Of a stretch of DNA of 64,000 bases, positions 12,284-23,964 are shown in pieces. Both the position numbers and the translations under genes were made by a program. Where the stretch lies: NCBI GenBank assembly GCA_032158125.1, contig JASKOT010000015.1, positions 358,548-422,547 of the forward strand, read 5' to 3'. Source of the stretch: Papiliotrema nemorosa. Lineage: Eukaryota; Basidiomycota; Tremellomycetes; Tremellales; Rhynchogastremaceae. Every line of letters starts with the position of its first letter. Positions within the stretch are counted from its first letter, which is position 1. The notes under the pieces were generated by a model. The model was not told where the DNA came from and searched no databases. It saw only the letters and a list, made by a program, of their open reading frames with translations.

Positions 12284-12638
12284 GCTTAGCCAGGGCAGGG
12301 AGGAAGGGGTGGTATGGTGCGGGGGATCCAGGTGTCATGCCCACTTAATGTTTATACCCCTGATTAGTGATGACTCGCACGCATTGTTGTCTTTTGTAGC
12401 TAGACTCTTCAATGTGATAGAGTGACGACCATGTAGCACATCAGTTTGGAAGAGCTTGACAGTGGTGCACCGAGCCTTTGCACCCCAGAGGTCGACAGTG
12501 AATCAACCTGATCGAGTCGCGAGTGGACGTCGTTTCATAAAATCAAGACTAGTTATAGGGCATATGTATCAACTCGACCTGTTCGCAAGACTGGCCACAG
12601 CAGACTCGCTTCTTTGCCATTCCAATTGTCGCTCCGCG
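12284..12638. other. Convergent 3' region between CDC4-like and PNKP genes
   Basis: 355 bases between two convergent stop codons (12283 plus strand, 12639 minus strand). They presumably hold both 3' UTRs. No ORF or RNA structure could be supported. Confidence 0.4.
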
Positions 12639-14368
12639 CTACCTCGTTTCCAACATGTACATGTCCCATTTCTTCCTCTGTTCATCCGACCCCGTCCAAA
12701 CGAAATTGACCACTTTGATCTCGTCAAACCCTTCTCCCTTTTCCGGCGCTTGGAATTGGTTTTGCCACATGTTGAATGCTGAAGAAGGGATCAATTCCCG
12801 TTTAGCTTCAGAAGGCGGAGCGTAAACTGCTCTATACATGTTGTTATGTCTTGCCAGTTCGACAGGACATGCGAAATAGATCAACCTGGATATCAGCTAT
12901 GATCTCGTTCCACCGAGTTGACCGATTGACCTGATGGGGACGCGTAGACGAGCGGCGAGAGCAACCCAGACTGATCGTGTCTCTCTGTTCCTATTTGTAT
13001 TATCTGGTCTTAAGCACAGATCAATATCTATACACGCGAGTCTTACCGACTACTACCGATTTTCCCGACCGAATGAACGCCTCTGCAACGGAAAGGCACT
13101 TGTCTCGAGTCCGTAATGTATCTTGATTCACGTGTTCATACTTATCCGCAAAATGTTTGCGGAAGAACGAGGTCTTGCCCGCGGCTCTAAGATCTGTCAG
13201 AGGGACTATCGAAGTGAGATGGTTTGCTCACGGTGGACCGACAAAGATGACGATTTCAGTTTCAGGTCGAGTGAGTGGCGTATTGGACGGGACGATGGGA
13301 GGGACTTCCTTGTCAGGGCTTGGTCTATGTCGAAAAGCTGGACGAGTGCTCACGATTGGCCAGAGAAGCAAGTTTGGCGGGTCGGAACCCGGTTGGAGGG
13401 ATAGGATATGGTTGTCTTGCTTCCCCGAGAAAGTGCTCCTTCATAATGAGCATCCACAAACAAAGAAAACAGCATGACACACCTCGGGAGTGATAAATGG
13501 TATCCCGACATTCAGAGCAAACTTGTAATCCGTATCGCTGTGATCCCTCACCATCCCCCTTCCCCCACCCATGCGTCCTGCCGCATCGCCCACAAACAGT
13601 GAAGTCGCCAGATCGATCTCGTAGCCCTGTTCCAGATACAGATTTCGCACGACCTCAAACATTCCGATATTGGGTTTTCGATATATGTCATACTTGTTCA
13701 ACGCCGCCAGAACACGTATTGGCACACCAGCCGGCATCTATGAGAGTCAGTTCCAACCACCCTCTGCTTCTCTTCTGAGATTGATACACACCTTGGCAGC
13801 GATGAGAGGAACCTTTGCCCTCCATTCCCTCCGTATTTTCTCTCGACTATCACCTTGATTGGAAATGACAATCAAGTGCTTCCCTTCCTCCCCCCATTCC
13901 CGTTTAAGCCTTGCAGGGACAGAAGGATGCCACCAAGCCCAATCATCTCGACTCGTAGGGAACTTTGCATTTGACCTCGTCTTGATCAACGTCCCATCCA
14001 GATCGTAGAATACTACGGAGACTTTACGTCCAGGGGTGCTGGAAGAGCTCGAAGATGCGTTTGTGCTTGAGGGCGTTATAGGCGTTGGAGGGAGGGCGAA
14101 CGGGTCGAGGTGTAGAAAGTGAATCAGGGTTGGAGGGCTAGGAAGGAAGTTGCCTGGTTCTTTCACCCCTCCGGTGAATAGCGGGTGCACTAATATTTAG
14201 CTGCAGTCAGACAGGAAGTGGCCGGCAGCTCACGCTTCTGAGGAGCGGGAGGGGCGTTAGTGGTGGGTTTGGCCGTCGCTGCTTGTGAGCTAGGTCTGGT
14301 GGTGTATCCCTTGGCTCACCAGTCATCTGACGGGTGATCCTGGTTGCTAGACTGGTAGGCTTCACCAT
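12639..14368 (-). CDS. Polynucleotide kinase 3'-phosphatase (PNKP-like DNA end repair enzyme)
   Basis: Bifunctional DNA repair enzyme that removes 3'-phosphates and phosphorylates 5'-hydroxyl ends at strand breaks. Nine exons on the minus strand: 14320-14368, 14234-14278, 13792-14189, 13483-13737, 13354-13438, 13232-13304, 13047-13186, 12931-13003 and 12639-12885, giving 454 residues. The phosphatase half has the HAD motif [14 protein letters not shown], then LIVISNQGD and [10 protein letters not shown]. The kinase half has the P-loop [12 protein letters not shown], followed by [13 protein letters not shown] and [15 protein letters not shown]. The N-terminus is basic and Thr/Ala-rich, which might direct it to mitochondria as well as the nucleus. 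An in-frame ATG at 14404 is an alternative start. No FHA domain is present, as in other fungal forms. The gene is head-to-head with SWD1. Confidence 0.93.
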
Positions 14369-14551
14369 GCACAAGACAAGTCTCTCCTCACAAGATGTAT
14401 ACAAGGTGTACTGGTCGTGTCAAGATGGTTGAAGAAGTGTTCAAATGTCAACATGAAATCGATTCCGGTTAAGACGCGTTTCAGATTTGGGTCGAATGGA
14501 CCATTTCCTTCATCTTCGACTTGATCCTCGCCCTTTACATCCTGGCGAGCG
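14369..14551. promoter_or_regulatory. Shared divergent promoter of PNKP and SWD1
   Basis: Only 183 bases separate the two start codons (14368 minus strand, 14552 plus strand), so the two genes must share upstream sequence. No unmistakable TATA box was seen. Confidence 0.55.
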
Positions 14552-16318
14552 ATGCAGCAGCTCTTAGGTGAGCTATCCGCTGCGTATGGATGATCAGCTG
14601 ACAGTCTCAGATCCTTTCGCGCAAAAGTACCCCGAAGCGGTCGACTCGACACTCACCTCCTCTTCCTCTTGCGTAAAATTCAACCCGACTGGTCCTTTTG
14701 CCGGTCACTACCTCGCATCTGGCGGATCAGACGGTACAGTGGAAGTATGGTCAGTCGAAACCAGGGGACTCGTTCGCGTTCTCGAAGGTCACGTCAAGAA
14801 TGTCACCAGTTTATCGTATGTACCCGCTGAGGCATGCTTGTCGGGATTGACGTTTAGGTGGTCGAGGAATAATCGATATTTGGCTACTGCATCCGCCGAC
14901 TCCAGTGTCATCATATGGGATCTCTCCGTCCTACCCAATTCCCTTCTACAGCCTTCCACCCCTCTCATGAGATCCGCAAAGGGACCAGGATCATCGACCG
15001 CTCGATTGCATACAATCCGCTTTGATGCGCCTGTATCTGGAGTTCAGTTCCATCCCAGGAATGCCAAGGTTCTGCTCGTAACGCTCAGTGTGAACGAAGT
15101 GGTGCTTGTGGATCTCCGAGTCGGTGGAGGAAAGACCAGAATCGAAGACCAAGGGGAAGAAGTAATACCGCCAGAGGGCGCAGAGGAGGGCATGCAGGTG
15201 GACATGCCAGAACGCAAAATGTGGGTATCCCCACTGTCAAGCTGATAGGGTAGTGCTACACTGGCCTGTGCCGTCTGGTCTCCTTGCGGCTCACGGATCT
15301 ATGCGGGATCGACAAAGGGAGAATTGCTCGTCTTCGACCCAGTCTCCAAACAGGTCAGACTATTGCGCATTTCCGGCTGGATCATCGCTGACAAATAGGT
15401 TCTCCATCGGTACAAAGTCGCCAATGCTACTATACTGTGCATCGAATTTGACCGTAGAGGACAGTAAGTTCGCTTCATGTCTCACTGATCCAGTTGACAC
15501 CTTTAGAAATCTCATTCTCTCCTCCACAGATCGAGCTCTACGTGTTCTCACCGTACATCCCTTGACGGGCCTCTTGAACCCTCTGCATCGGTTCCAAGAT
15601 CTTGTCAACCGGACTCCGTGGTATGCTATAGGATTCTCTGGCGATGGAGAATACGTAATGGGCGGAGCAGGGCACAAGATGGCTCACAATGTCTTCATAT
15701 GGGATAAAGCATTCGGCGCATTGCAAAAAGTTCTCGAGGGTCCAAAAGAGTCTTTGATCGATTGTGATGTAGGTCAACTATCAGATGTCAGGCTAAAAGC
15801 TGATACTTCAGTGGCACCCGACGAGACCGGTCATTGCTTCGGTTGCGACTTCGGGTGATATACACCTCTGGCAGCGGAGTTCACCAGACAATTGGGCCGC
15901 TTTTGCGCCCGGCTTTGAAGAATTGGAGGAGAATGTAGAATACGACGAAAGGGAAGACGAGTTTGACTTGGTATGTTGAATGTAGAGATTTTAAATCAAG
16001 GACGACCGCTGACGAGCACAGGAAGATGAGACGGAAATGTCAAGGAGGAAAGATCTGGAAGAGGATCTCGACATCGATGTCCTGACGCCGGACGACTCAT
16101 ATCCCCGCAACGCCGAGCCTTATATTCCGCCATCAGGCTCTATACAGCAGACAGGACTGAGTTCGGCGGAAAGCACAGAGGAATCGGAAGAAGTCAGATC
16201 GATCAGGTTGATCGAGAATGCCTTGAAATGGGCGGACGAAGGGGCAGATGATGATACTTGGGAAGGATTCTTTATCAGTCTAGATCTGGAAGAAAAGCTG
16301 GAAGACGAAGACCAATGA
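14552..16318 (+). CDS. SWD1: WD40 subunit of COMPASS (SWD1/RbBP5 homologue)
   Basis: Core WD40 subunit of the histone H3K4 methyltransferase complex. Exons are 14552-14567, 14611-14815, 14858-15220, 15254-15353, 15399-15463, 15507-15768, 15812-15970 and 16022-16318, giving 488 residues. The first exon codes only MQQLL plus one base, and splicing joins it to DPFAQKYPE, matching the conserved N-terminus of RbBP5. Repeats include GGSDGTVEVW, TASADSSVIIWDL, CAVWSPCGSRIYAGS and SSTDRALRVL. A diagnostic RbBP5 block, NRTPWYAIGFSGDGEYV, precedes HNVFIWDK and WHPTRPVIASV. The C-terminus is strongly acidic and disordered, as in the family. Early introns hide the true start: the 16-nt first exon is easily missed by gene finders. 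Confidence 0.92.
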
Positions 16319-16520
16319 TATATTTGCAAAGATACTCTGTCGTCGTCTATGGTATACTGAGCGACTTGTGGGGTGCACATTTAACAGATAAACAAGAATG
16401 CCGATCGTTGCGTCGCTGTCATGTCGTTACCGCCCTTGACTCGATCGACCTCTCTCAACATTGATCATGATAGACGATCGTTATAAGAAGAGGGACCCTC
16501 CAGCCTCTACGCGCATATCT

Positions 16521-18363
16521 CTAAGCAGGTCGTCGCGGGATCAGAGGCGGAGCATTGTTGGCCGTTTGTGAGCCTTCGGGTCTGGGCGGTACCGGGGGGG
16601 CATTGCCACCCTTCTGCTCAGACTCTCTCGCTCTAGAAGCCGGCGTATCAACCTTGACGAAATCGTCCTTCTTCTCTTCTTCCTTGGTAACAGCCAAAAA
16701 CGCCTACATATCAGTCGATAACCCGGCGCGAGAGATTCACTCACGTCTGCCATATAACCCAAAGCGACAGCTCTGAGATGCCTCTTCTCAGGCGTTACAT
16801 TTGGATCCGACAAGACCTTATCCGCTGTCTCCCTTACTACGCTCTCCACCTCCAATTTCGCTCCTTTCCAGAGTGTTCGCAATCCCTGCTCGGAAGCTTG
16901 TTCTTCGAGTTTTCGGAGAGCTTCTGGAGGGAGACCGGAATGTTCTGCTGCTTGGAGTTTGTCAAATATCGCCTTGAGTTCCAGAGCTGAGCGTAGAGTA
17001 GAGACACTGCATCATTAGGCGATGTAGACTCGACTTTGTGGGCCAGCACTCACGTGTCGGTCACAACGTTGAAGGAGTTTTTAGCTCCGTGGAACCAGCC
17101 TAGGGGAGCGAATTGGGAAGATGCCTCGTCATCAGCTCGACTCGGCAGAACAAGCAAGGACCTGCTTACCATGTGCTGTGAGGTCTTGGCTTGATACGCC
17201 CGCCCTATTGCATGCAGAAGCTCAACCCCATAACTCTCTTCTTGTAACTCCCTATCAGTCAGCTCGCTCCAGCATACGCACTTCTGGCAGCTTACATAGC
17301 TTCCAACTTGCATTTCGTCTATCGCTCATCAGCTTGTCATCTACATCAAGCGACGTCTAGACTCACTTTGAACGATTCAGTGACCGCTCTATCTTTGTCA
17401 CTCGTTGCCGCCTCGGTGAAAATGGCAAGTTTGTTGACGAGGTTTGCAGCCAGCTTGTCCACTCTCTCTCGCCGCAGTCGGGCTTTCTGAATCATGAGCT
17501 ATGCCTAGAATGCGACGAACGTCAAACTCACCTCTTCGGACTTGGCCCGATCTCTCGCTTGTTTCCTCTGCAACGCTTCAGGAGTCAAAGTCGGTTTGCC
17601 ATTGGGTCCGATCATCATATCCCCCTCTTGGACCTCGTCTTCGTGCGACAACGCATCTTTCATGTCCTTCCCTGAAACAGTCAGAAATCCATCCGAGCAT
17701 CCATAACAGACTTGCCTATGCTGATCGTCCCGATCAGATCCTCAAATCGGTCTCCTCCAAACATCTTGCCAAACACCTCTTCAGGGTCTTGGAATCCACC
17801 TGCAGGCTCTGCTACACCTCCCCCGTTCTTCTGGCCAAATTCGTTGTATTTGTGCCTCAGCTCTGGATCCGCTAAAACCTGATAGGCGATTGATATTTGC
17901 TTGAACTGAATCGTCAATGAGGCCGTGGTGGCACGTTGCTTCCTTGACTGACCTTTTCCTCGGCGTCCGGATCATCCCTGTTCTTGTCTGGGTGAAGCTG
18001 AGTGTTAGACGCCGAGAGCACACTCATATTGGCGGGGAGGTGCTCACTTTGATGGCGAGACGTCGATAAGCCTTCTTGACTTCTTCGAGCGTGCATTGAC
18101 TGTCGAGGCCTAGTACATCGTAGTATGCCATATCAATCGGGTTCTTGTCTGTTCCTATACGTCTTCCACCCCCTGACATGGCATTCCGAGAGTTACTGCT
18201 GGATCCTGCTCCAGCATTGCTTGAGCTCGACGCCGAGGGCTTCGGTTGGGGATGGGTGAATAGGGATTTGCATCTGATGCATCAGAAACACACCAAACCA
18301 TGACAAGATAGCTCACTGGCCGCATCGGACTCTCAAAGTGCCTATGAATGTCGGCGGGACCAT
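16521..18363 (-). CDS. J-domain co-chaperone with DnaJ-X-like C-terminal region (Caj1/Djp1 type)
   Basis: Hsp40 co-chaperone of the Caj1/Djp1/Xdj1-like class. Eleven exons: 18317-18363, 18048-18273, 17953-17997, 17716-17905, 17532-17671, 17367-17486, 17296-17318, 17170-17251, 17054-17124, 16745-17006 and 16521-16703, giving 462 residues. A short N-terminus with a CxxC pair (RVRCGQCKSLF) and a Ser/Asn-rich spacer leads to the J domain: YYDVLGLD, the HPD triad in LHPDKNRDDPD, and ISIAYQVLADPELRHKY. The rest is helical, with YGVELLHAIGRAYQ of the DnaJ-X type, and a Pro-rich tail. One intron (17672-17715) has a GC donor. The 48-nt intron 17125-17169 region is open in frame and may be retained. 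Open reading continues above 18363 (to about 18520), so the start could be further upstream. Confidence 0.85.
17672..17715 (-). other. GC-AG intron in the J-protein gene
   Basis: Read on the minus strand the intron starts GCAAGTCTG and ends TTTCAG. Removing it joins ATA-G to GG-AAG-GAC and keeps the frame (ISIGKDMKDAL). No GT donor nearby keeps the frame. GCAAGT is the usual form of the rare GC donor. Confidence 0.75.
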
Positions 18364-18655
18364 GTACTCTTGTTGTGACTTGCATCTGGATGTGAGCTGT
18401 GTGACCAGGCTGGGGTCAAGACCTACTGCGGGCAATCTGCCGGGGTATATGTTCCCCTCGGACGGGAATCTACAATGGTCGACATGATATGCTCTCGGAA
18501 CGACTGAGCCTTCTATCTCCGTTCTGCGGCCTCAGTATGCTTGGATCGTCGAATGGATAAAGGATGGGTAGAATGCCAAAAACTGCGGTTGGAATGAGAA
18601 GTGATCGACATTCTCAACCTTGGCATATGACGCCGACTCAACTCGACCGTCAAAC
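18364..18655. promoter_or_regulatory. Divergent region between the J-protein and PTP genes
   Basis: 292 bases between the chosen starts of two divergent genes. Minus-strand frame open from about 18520 to 18364 (reading PGRLPAVGLDPSLV and onward) looks protein-like, so part of this may be an upstream exon of the J-protein gene, leaving a shorter promoter. Confidence 0.35.
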
Positions 18656-19582
18656 ATGAGCTTCAAGCATACATACCAGATCCTGGCCGACAGAGAAGCA
18701 GCCAGGCTAGACTTTGCATACCCGGCACATTATCCAACCCCTCAACATGTGTTCTATTCTACCGCCCGATCACAAAAACATAGGGGATCAAATCGGTACT
18801 CCAACATTTGGGCATACGACCGGACAGCTATTCTCGCTCCTTCGTCGGGTTATCTCAACGCCAACATCGTGACGGACGGTAGACAGTGGTGGGTCGCATC
18901 TCAGGCGCCTACCCCTCGGACATTCGCAAGCTGGTTTCAGGCTATATACGAGAAATCAGCATCGAAACATCCTTTGTTGAGCAAAGCAAAGCTCCCGGAA
19001 AATTCAAAGGGAAAACGGCCCATACTGGTCCAATTGACAGGATGGGAGGAGCGGGGGATCATCAAGGCCGATAGGTATCTTTTGCCCGCGACTTTCGGGG
19101 AGCTGGCGGTCAAGGTAGTTGGAGAGGGAGAGTGGAGAGAGGATATCAAGACGAGAGTGACAAACTTGACAGTCAACGAGATGGATGTCCGGCACTATCA
19201 CTTTGAAGCTTGGCCGGATCATGGCGTACCTGCCAGAGAGGATCTCAAGGCCCTAAGAAGGCTAATATACGAGGTCGAGGAGGTCAGAGATGGAGAGGTT
19301 TGGGTTCATTGGTGCGTCGATCTTCCGAGCTCCTGAATGGTACTGACTCACAGTTCGGCTGGGGTGGGGAGAACAGGCGCTTTCATCTCGCTATCGTCCT
19401 TGTTGCTAGAGAGCAAAGGCGGAGACATACCCCTCGATCCGTCACCGCTTGGACCCCTGCCGCCAGATATCGCGTCTGATCGTGTGGCCAGTACCGTTGA
19501 TCAGCTCAGAGAATGGCGAGGCATGCTGGTGCAGGGTCCAGAGCAGATGAAGATGATATATGATATGGTAGAGAGCAGATAG
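18656..19582 (+). CDS. Protein tyrosine phosphatase (classical, non-receptor type)
   Basis: Cytosolic classical PTP of 294 residues. Exons are 18656-19311 and 19354-19582. The intron falls inside the active site: splicing joins WVHC to SAGVGRTGAF, producing the catalytic loop HCSAGVGRTG with its cysteine and arginine. Other family blocks are NRYSNIWAYDRT (KNRY-like), YLNANIV, the substrate/WPD-loop segment HFEAWPDHGVP, and a Q-loop region in MLVQGPEQMKMIYD. The N-terminus begins MSFKHTYQILADRE. Targets such as MAP kinases are known for yeast Ptp2/Ptp3, but this shorter protein cannot be assigned to one of them. The upstream in-frame codons at 18620 lack an ATG. Confidence 0.93.
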
Positions 19583-19854
19583 TCCTGTGTCTCGTGCGTT
19601 GTTGTATGCATGAGGATCTTCATGACCCCCCGTGGTCTACTCGTGTGCGGTCAAATGTGAATGACGTCGAATATACATCGATCAAACCACTCTTCAAGTC
19701 GTCCTGTCGATTCAACCTCGTCCTGTTGTCGCAGCATCAGACATACTCCTCGCCTCGGTTGACACTGGCGGGAGCTTTGGATCTCTTCTGAACTGGTCTG
19801 TCAAGCCACCAAGCGAAACTCTCAGATACGGAATAGTCGTCCACCTTCATTACA

Positions 19855-22800
19855 ATGGCCACAAACCGATCATCACTCCCTCCCAAATACTCCGTCCCGC
19901 CTATGCCACCGACAATCCATCGACAAATCTCCCTAGGCAGGATAGACGAGGGACTTGTGCTTTTCCCTCCCTCAGACTCATCTTCGGAAGGGGTGCTGAT
20001 ACGTTGGGGCGTAAAAGGATCGGTCAGCAGCTGGCAAGGGCACACGGACGAGCTGGTTCAGCTGGGAGGCATATTGGGTGTCGTCAGGCTTTGGGACAGT
20101 GAGTGTTCGAGATATGCCCTTGCTCACTCTAGATGCATACCTTCTTGCGTTTCTCCCCTCAGCATCGAGGCCGCTGTTTCCGACGCAAGAATCGGGTCCT
20201 TACCGCGTAAACACCCTCGGTTCCATCTATTCCATCCCGCTTCACCCAGAACTGTCCACCACGGCAATCACTCAGCTACAAGCCATTCAGAAATCCCTCA
20301 AGCCAAAATCACCACGTAAGAATAATCCCCTCAAATGGAACTTTGGAATCAACCTCAAACCCCCTCCAGCCAAGAGGGACGAGCCGAAGGGTCTCGCCGA
20401 ATCCGCCGATGAGGAATCGGACGATGATGGAGACGAGACGGACCTCGACGGGTACGCTACTACTGCCGGGTCCATGAGCAGAGAGAGTATAGCTCCCGAG
20501 GCAGACGAGGATCCAATAGCACCTATGGAGAACAAGAAGAGGTTTAGCTGGAACAAATTCTTGCCCATTCGCAAACAGGTCAAAACGCCGAGTGCTGAAA
20601 AGGACGTAGCAGAGCTCAAGGAGGAGGTGGATGAAGAAGAATCCACCCCTCAAGGCGAGACATCATCTCGCTCATCCGCCGACAAGACGGAGCAGAAACC
20701 GTTCCCTACCGATCCTCCAACCCGACGAGATCTCGAGACGAAAATCATTCGTCAGATCACCCGAGAGTTCTCCTCGGGCGGCTTCTTCTTCTCCTACAAT
20801 TTTGACCTGACACACTCTGTCCAGGCAAAACGACGCAAACTCGCCTCAAAACACAACAGCGAGGCGGCGCTCGCCTCATTGCTCAACTCGTCCAGATCGT
20901 CGATCGACCTTCCTGCCTCGACTCAGACGCAGACATTAGGGGACGATCTGGTTGAGCCAGATATACAGGTCCCTCTGTGGCGCAGAGCGGATCGGCGGTT
21001 CTTCTGGAACGAATGGCTCATGAATGACTTTATCGACAAGGGTCTCCACGCCTTCATCTTGCCAGTAATGCAAGGATGGGTTCAAAGCTCAGAATTGGTC
21101 GTGGACGGGGTGCCGATCGACTTTGCGGTGATATCCCGGCGGAGCAGAGAAAGAGCGGGATTGCGATATCAGCGCAGAGGAATAGATGATGAGGGTCACG
21201 TGGCTAACTACGTGGAGACGGAAATGGTAGTCCGAGCCAAGGTGAGTCGGGTATAGCGATTCTGCGCTGAACTGCAGGTGGAGGAGAAGGTGTCCCTTTT
21301 CAGCTTTGTCCAGGTTAGAGGCTCTATACCACTGAAATGGTCACAATCACCCTATTCGATGAAGCCTCCTCCAGTACTGGATCAACCCGTCGACCAGTCC
21401 TACTCCGTGGCCAACTTGCATTTCAACGATCTGACGAAGAGACATGGGCATATTGTGAGTGACGGTCAACATGCGGCAGCTAAAAGCCCAGACCATCATC
21501 AATCTTTCCGAACAGACGGGCAAGGAAGCAGTAGTCACCAATGGGTATCGCGACCTGGTGGAACAGCTCGAACGGGATGACCTGACGTACAAGCCATTCG
21601 ACTTTCACGCGAAATGTCATGGGATGAAGTGGGAGAACATTTCTGAATTGGTCGGAGAGGTCGATTTCGGTTCCATGGGATATTTTTGGAGTCTGTCAAA
21701 TGAGACTTTGCGAGAGCAAACAGGCGCATTTAGGACTAAGTGAGTGCTATGTCAATTCCGGTAAGAGCGGTAACTAAGGCATCAGCTGCATCGATTGTCT
21801 CGACAGGACCAATGTCGTTCAATCTGCCTTGGCTCGACACGTTTTGACTGAGATGCTCACTCAGCTCGGACTGGTCCCTGCCGCTTCCGAGGTTGAGAAT
21901 GTCTTCAACGATGGTACATTGAGTCGTGCCATCATGTGCTGATGGTAGTTTGGGCGAATAATGGAGACATGCTCAGTCTGTGCTACGCACATACATCTGC
22001 CCTTAAAGGCGATTTTGTGAGGACAGGGAAGCGGGATGTCCAGGGAATGGTGAGTTTGTCCTGATAGATGCCAGCTGACTGATAGCTCAACGATGGTATC
22101 AGCTCCCTCAGCCGAATGTTCTACGGAGCCGTGTCCGACTTTTTTGCTCAAGCTGTCATCTCTTTCTTCTTGGGTCATCGGAATCTGGGCGTCTTTAGCG
22201 AATTCTTGCAATCGCTCGAGAATTCAAATGCAACTAATGTCGCTCAAATGTCACGGGTCAGAGCTGCAGCTAGTAAGTCCCTCACGGCAGCAAGTCGTCA
22301 CTGACATTAGTCGAAACAAGCTCTGCGCGTGTCATTAGCGAAGACGAGCGGCGATTGGCTGGGTGGGTCTTGCTGTCTCCCGAAGAAAGGGGGGTCACCT
22401 TGAGCTCCAAGCTGGAGGAGAAGATCTTGCTTCTTGTGCGTACAAAGCGTATCCATTCACAGCTGACGCTCAGACCAATGTCGCAATCTATGTTGTATCG
22501 TTCAACTATTCTCTCGACAAGGTCTCTGGATTCACGCGGATCCCCTTGGCCTCCATCACGGCTCTACAGCATGGTGCATATATCATTTCTGCACTGCAAG
22601 AGGCCGGCAGGGATCCAAAGGAGAACGCCGGGTTCATCATGCGGTTTTCCACGGAGAATGAGAGCACGAGATATAGCTCATACTCGATCCGGAACAATCA
22701 GAGGCGTCGCGCATCGAGTCAGGGGGAGGACGAACCTCCAGCAGTTCCCGGTACACCGTTGATCGAGGATACTCCGAAATCGGATGGGGGACCAGAGTTT

Positions 22801-23118
22801 TACGCGTTCAAGGTCCTGCCTCTGGAGATCGATGAGCGAATGGAGGACGACGATAACGAGGATGAAGATGATCATTTGGGCGGTATCAGGGCTGCCAACT
22901 GCCAAGAGCAGGCCGGTAAGATCGTCAAAAGGATACATCGGCAATGCCAGAAAGTAAACGAAAACGTGGAGACTATTGTGGAGAAGGATGTTGTCAGGTC
23001 AGTTGCTCTATTTCTGTGGTGTAGCGACGCTGACTGGTCTAGTCTTACGGAGGCGGAGAGATCTACCGGACTGTTTGCCAAGATGGATTATGCTGTGAAA
23101 CGATTCTTATGGCTGTAA
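19855..23118 (+). CDS. SAC-domain phosphoinositide phosphatase with hSac2 domain (INPP5F/Sac2-like)
   Basis: Phosphoinositide phosphatase of 972 residues. Ten exons: 19855-20098, 20133-21241, 21278-21454, 21492-21739, 21786-21913, 21949-22049, 22086-22272, 22311-22435, 22474-22997 and 23043-23118. The SAC domain has an unusual acidic, basic and Ser-rich insertion (about residues 150-280), then RSRERAGLRYQRRG and FVQVRGSIPLKWSQ. The catalytic loop RTNCIDCLDRTNVVQ carries the C-x5-R(T) signature and looks intact. WANNGDML and ALKGDFVRTGKR follow. The C-terminal half has GWVLLSPEE and YSLDKVSGFTRIPL, which fit the hSac2 domain of INPP5F and not plain Sac1, and there is no clear C-terminal membrane span. 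INPP5F acts on PI4P at endocytic membranes; that role is inferred here. Confidence 0.88.
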
Positions 23119-23964
23119 GCATGCATGTGAGCCTCATGGCAATCTGTTACACTGTAGGCAACAAAGCGAGATTTCACTCCTGTATGAAAACCTCGATGGA
23201 TGTTTCAGGTGTACACACGGAAGGTCTGCTTCGATTTGCGGACATTCACTCTGCGATCGTGCATGGCTCTCTTTAGCACGAAGGTATTTTGAACGACAGT
23301 GACGACGGGCTTTTCAAGCTCGGCCGGGCTCCGCTGATTCACAGTGGCTTGCCTGATTACTTACTGACTAGTGGCTGTTGGAGAGATACGTGATGGACAA
23401 GGGTGTCGACATCTCTCTGATATGGACCAAAGAATCACCCCACGAACAAGGTGCAGCTCCGCGTGCCCCATAGCATCGTTGGCCTTCGTCTTCCCTCTTC
23501 ATTCTCCCTTTTCCTCATATCTCGCCCACTGTCGTTCCGTGCGGCCTTTCTCGTCCGCCATCTCTCCCCCTTTCTGTGACGGTTCAAGCAGGTGAGTCCT
23601 CCTTCTCAGCTGCGACTTCTAGGTCTAGTAACTTCTTCTCGACGCTTCGTATCCCCATGGCTCGGACACGTCTCATCGAGCTCAAACATTCTGCGTCTGG
23701 CATATGACGTCCTCCTCCTTCCAAATCACAGCTCCGACAAAGGACGGTCTAGTCTCATACGCGTTTGGGCCACTACCCGAATCGTTTGCGCATATGTCAT
23801 GCCGGTCACACCTTCTACTCCCATGCTGGTATATTAGTTGACATGCAATCTTACCCAGTCATTCTCCACTCCATCTCCCTTCCCTTCCGCCGGCTTCTTG
23901 CCTTCCATCGCTCTCCCCCTCCGCCCATCGCCTCCCTCATATCCTGTATTCAGACGCAACGGAC
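23119..23964. other. Intergenic region before the multicopper oxidase
   Basis: About 850 bases with no supported gene. From about 23450 the sequence is C/T-rich, as expected for a promoter and leader. Short ORFs here have no recognisable content. Confidence 0.4.
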
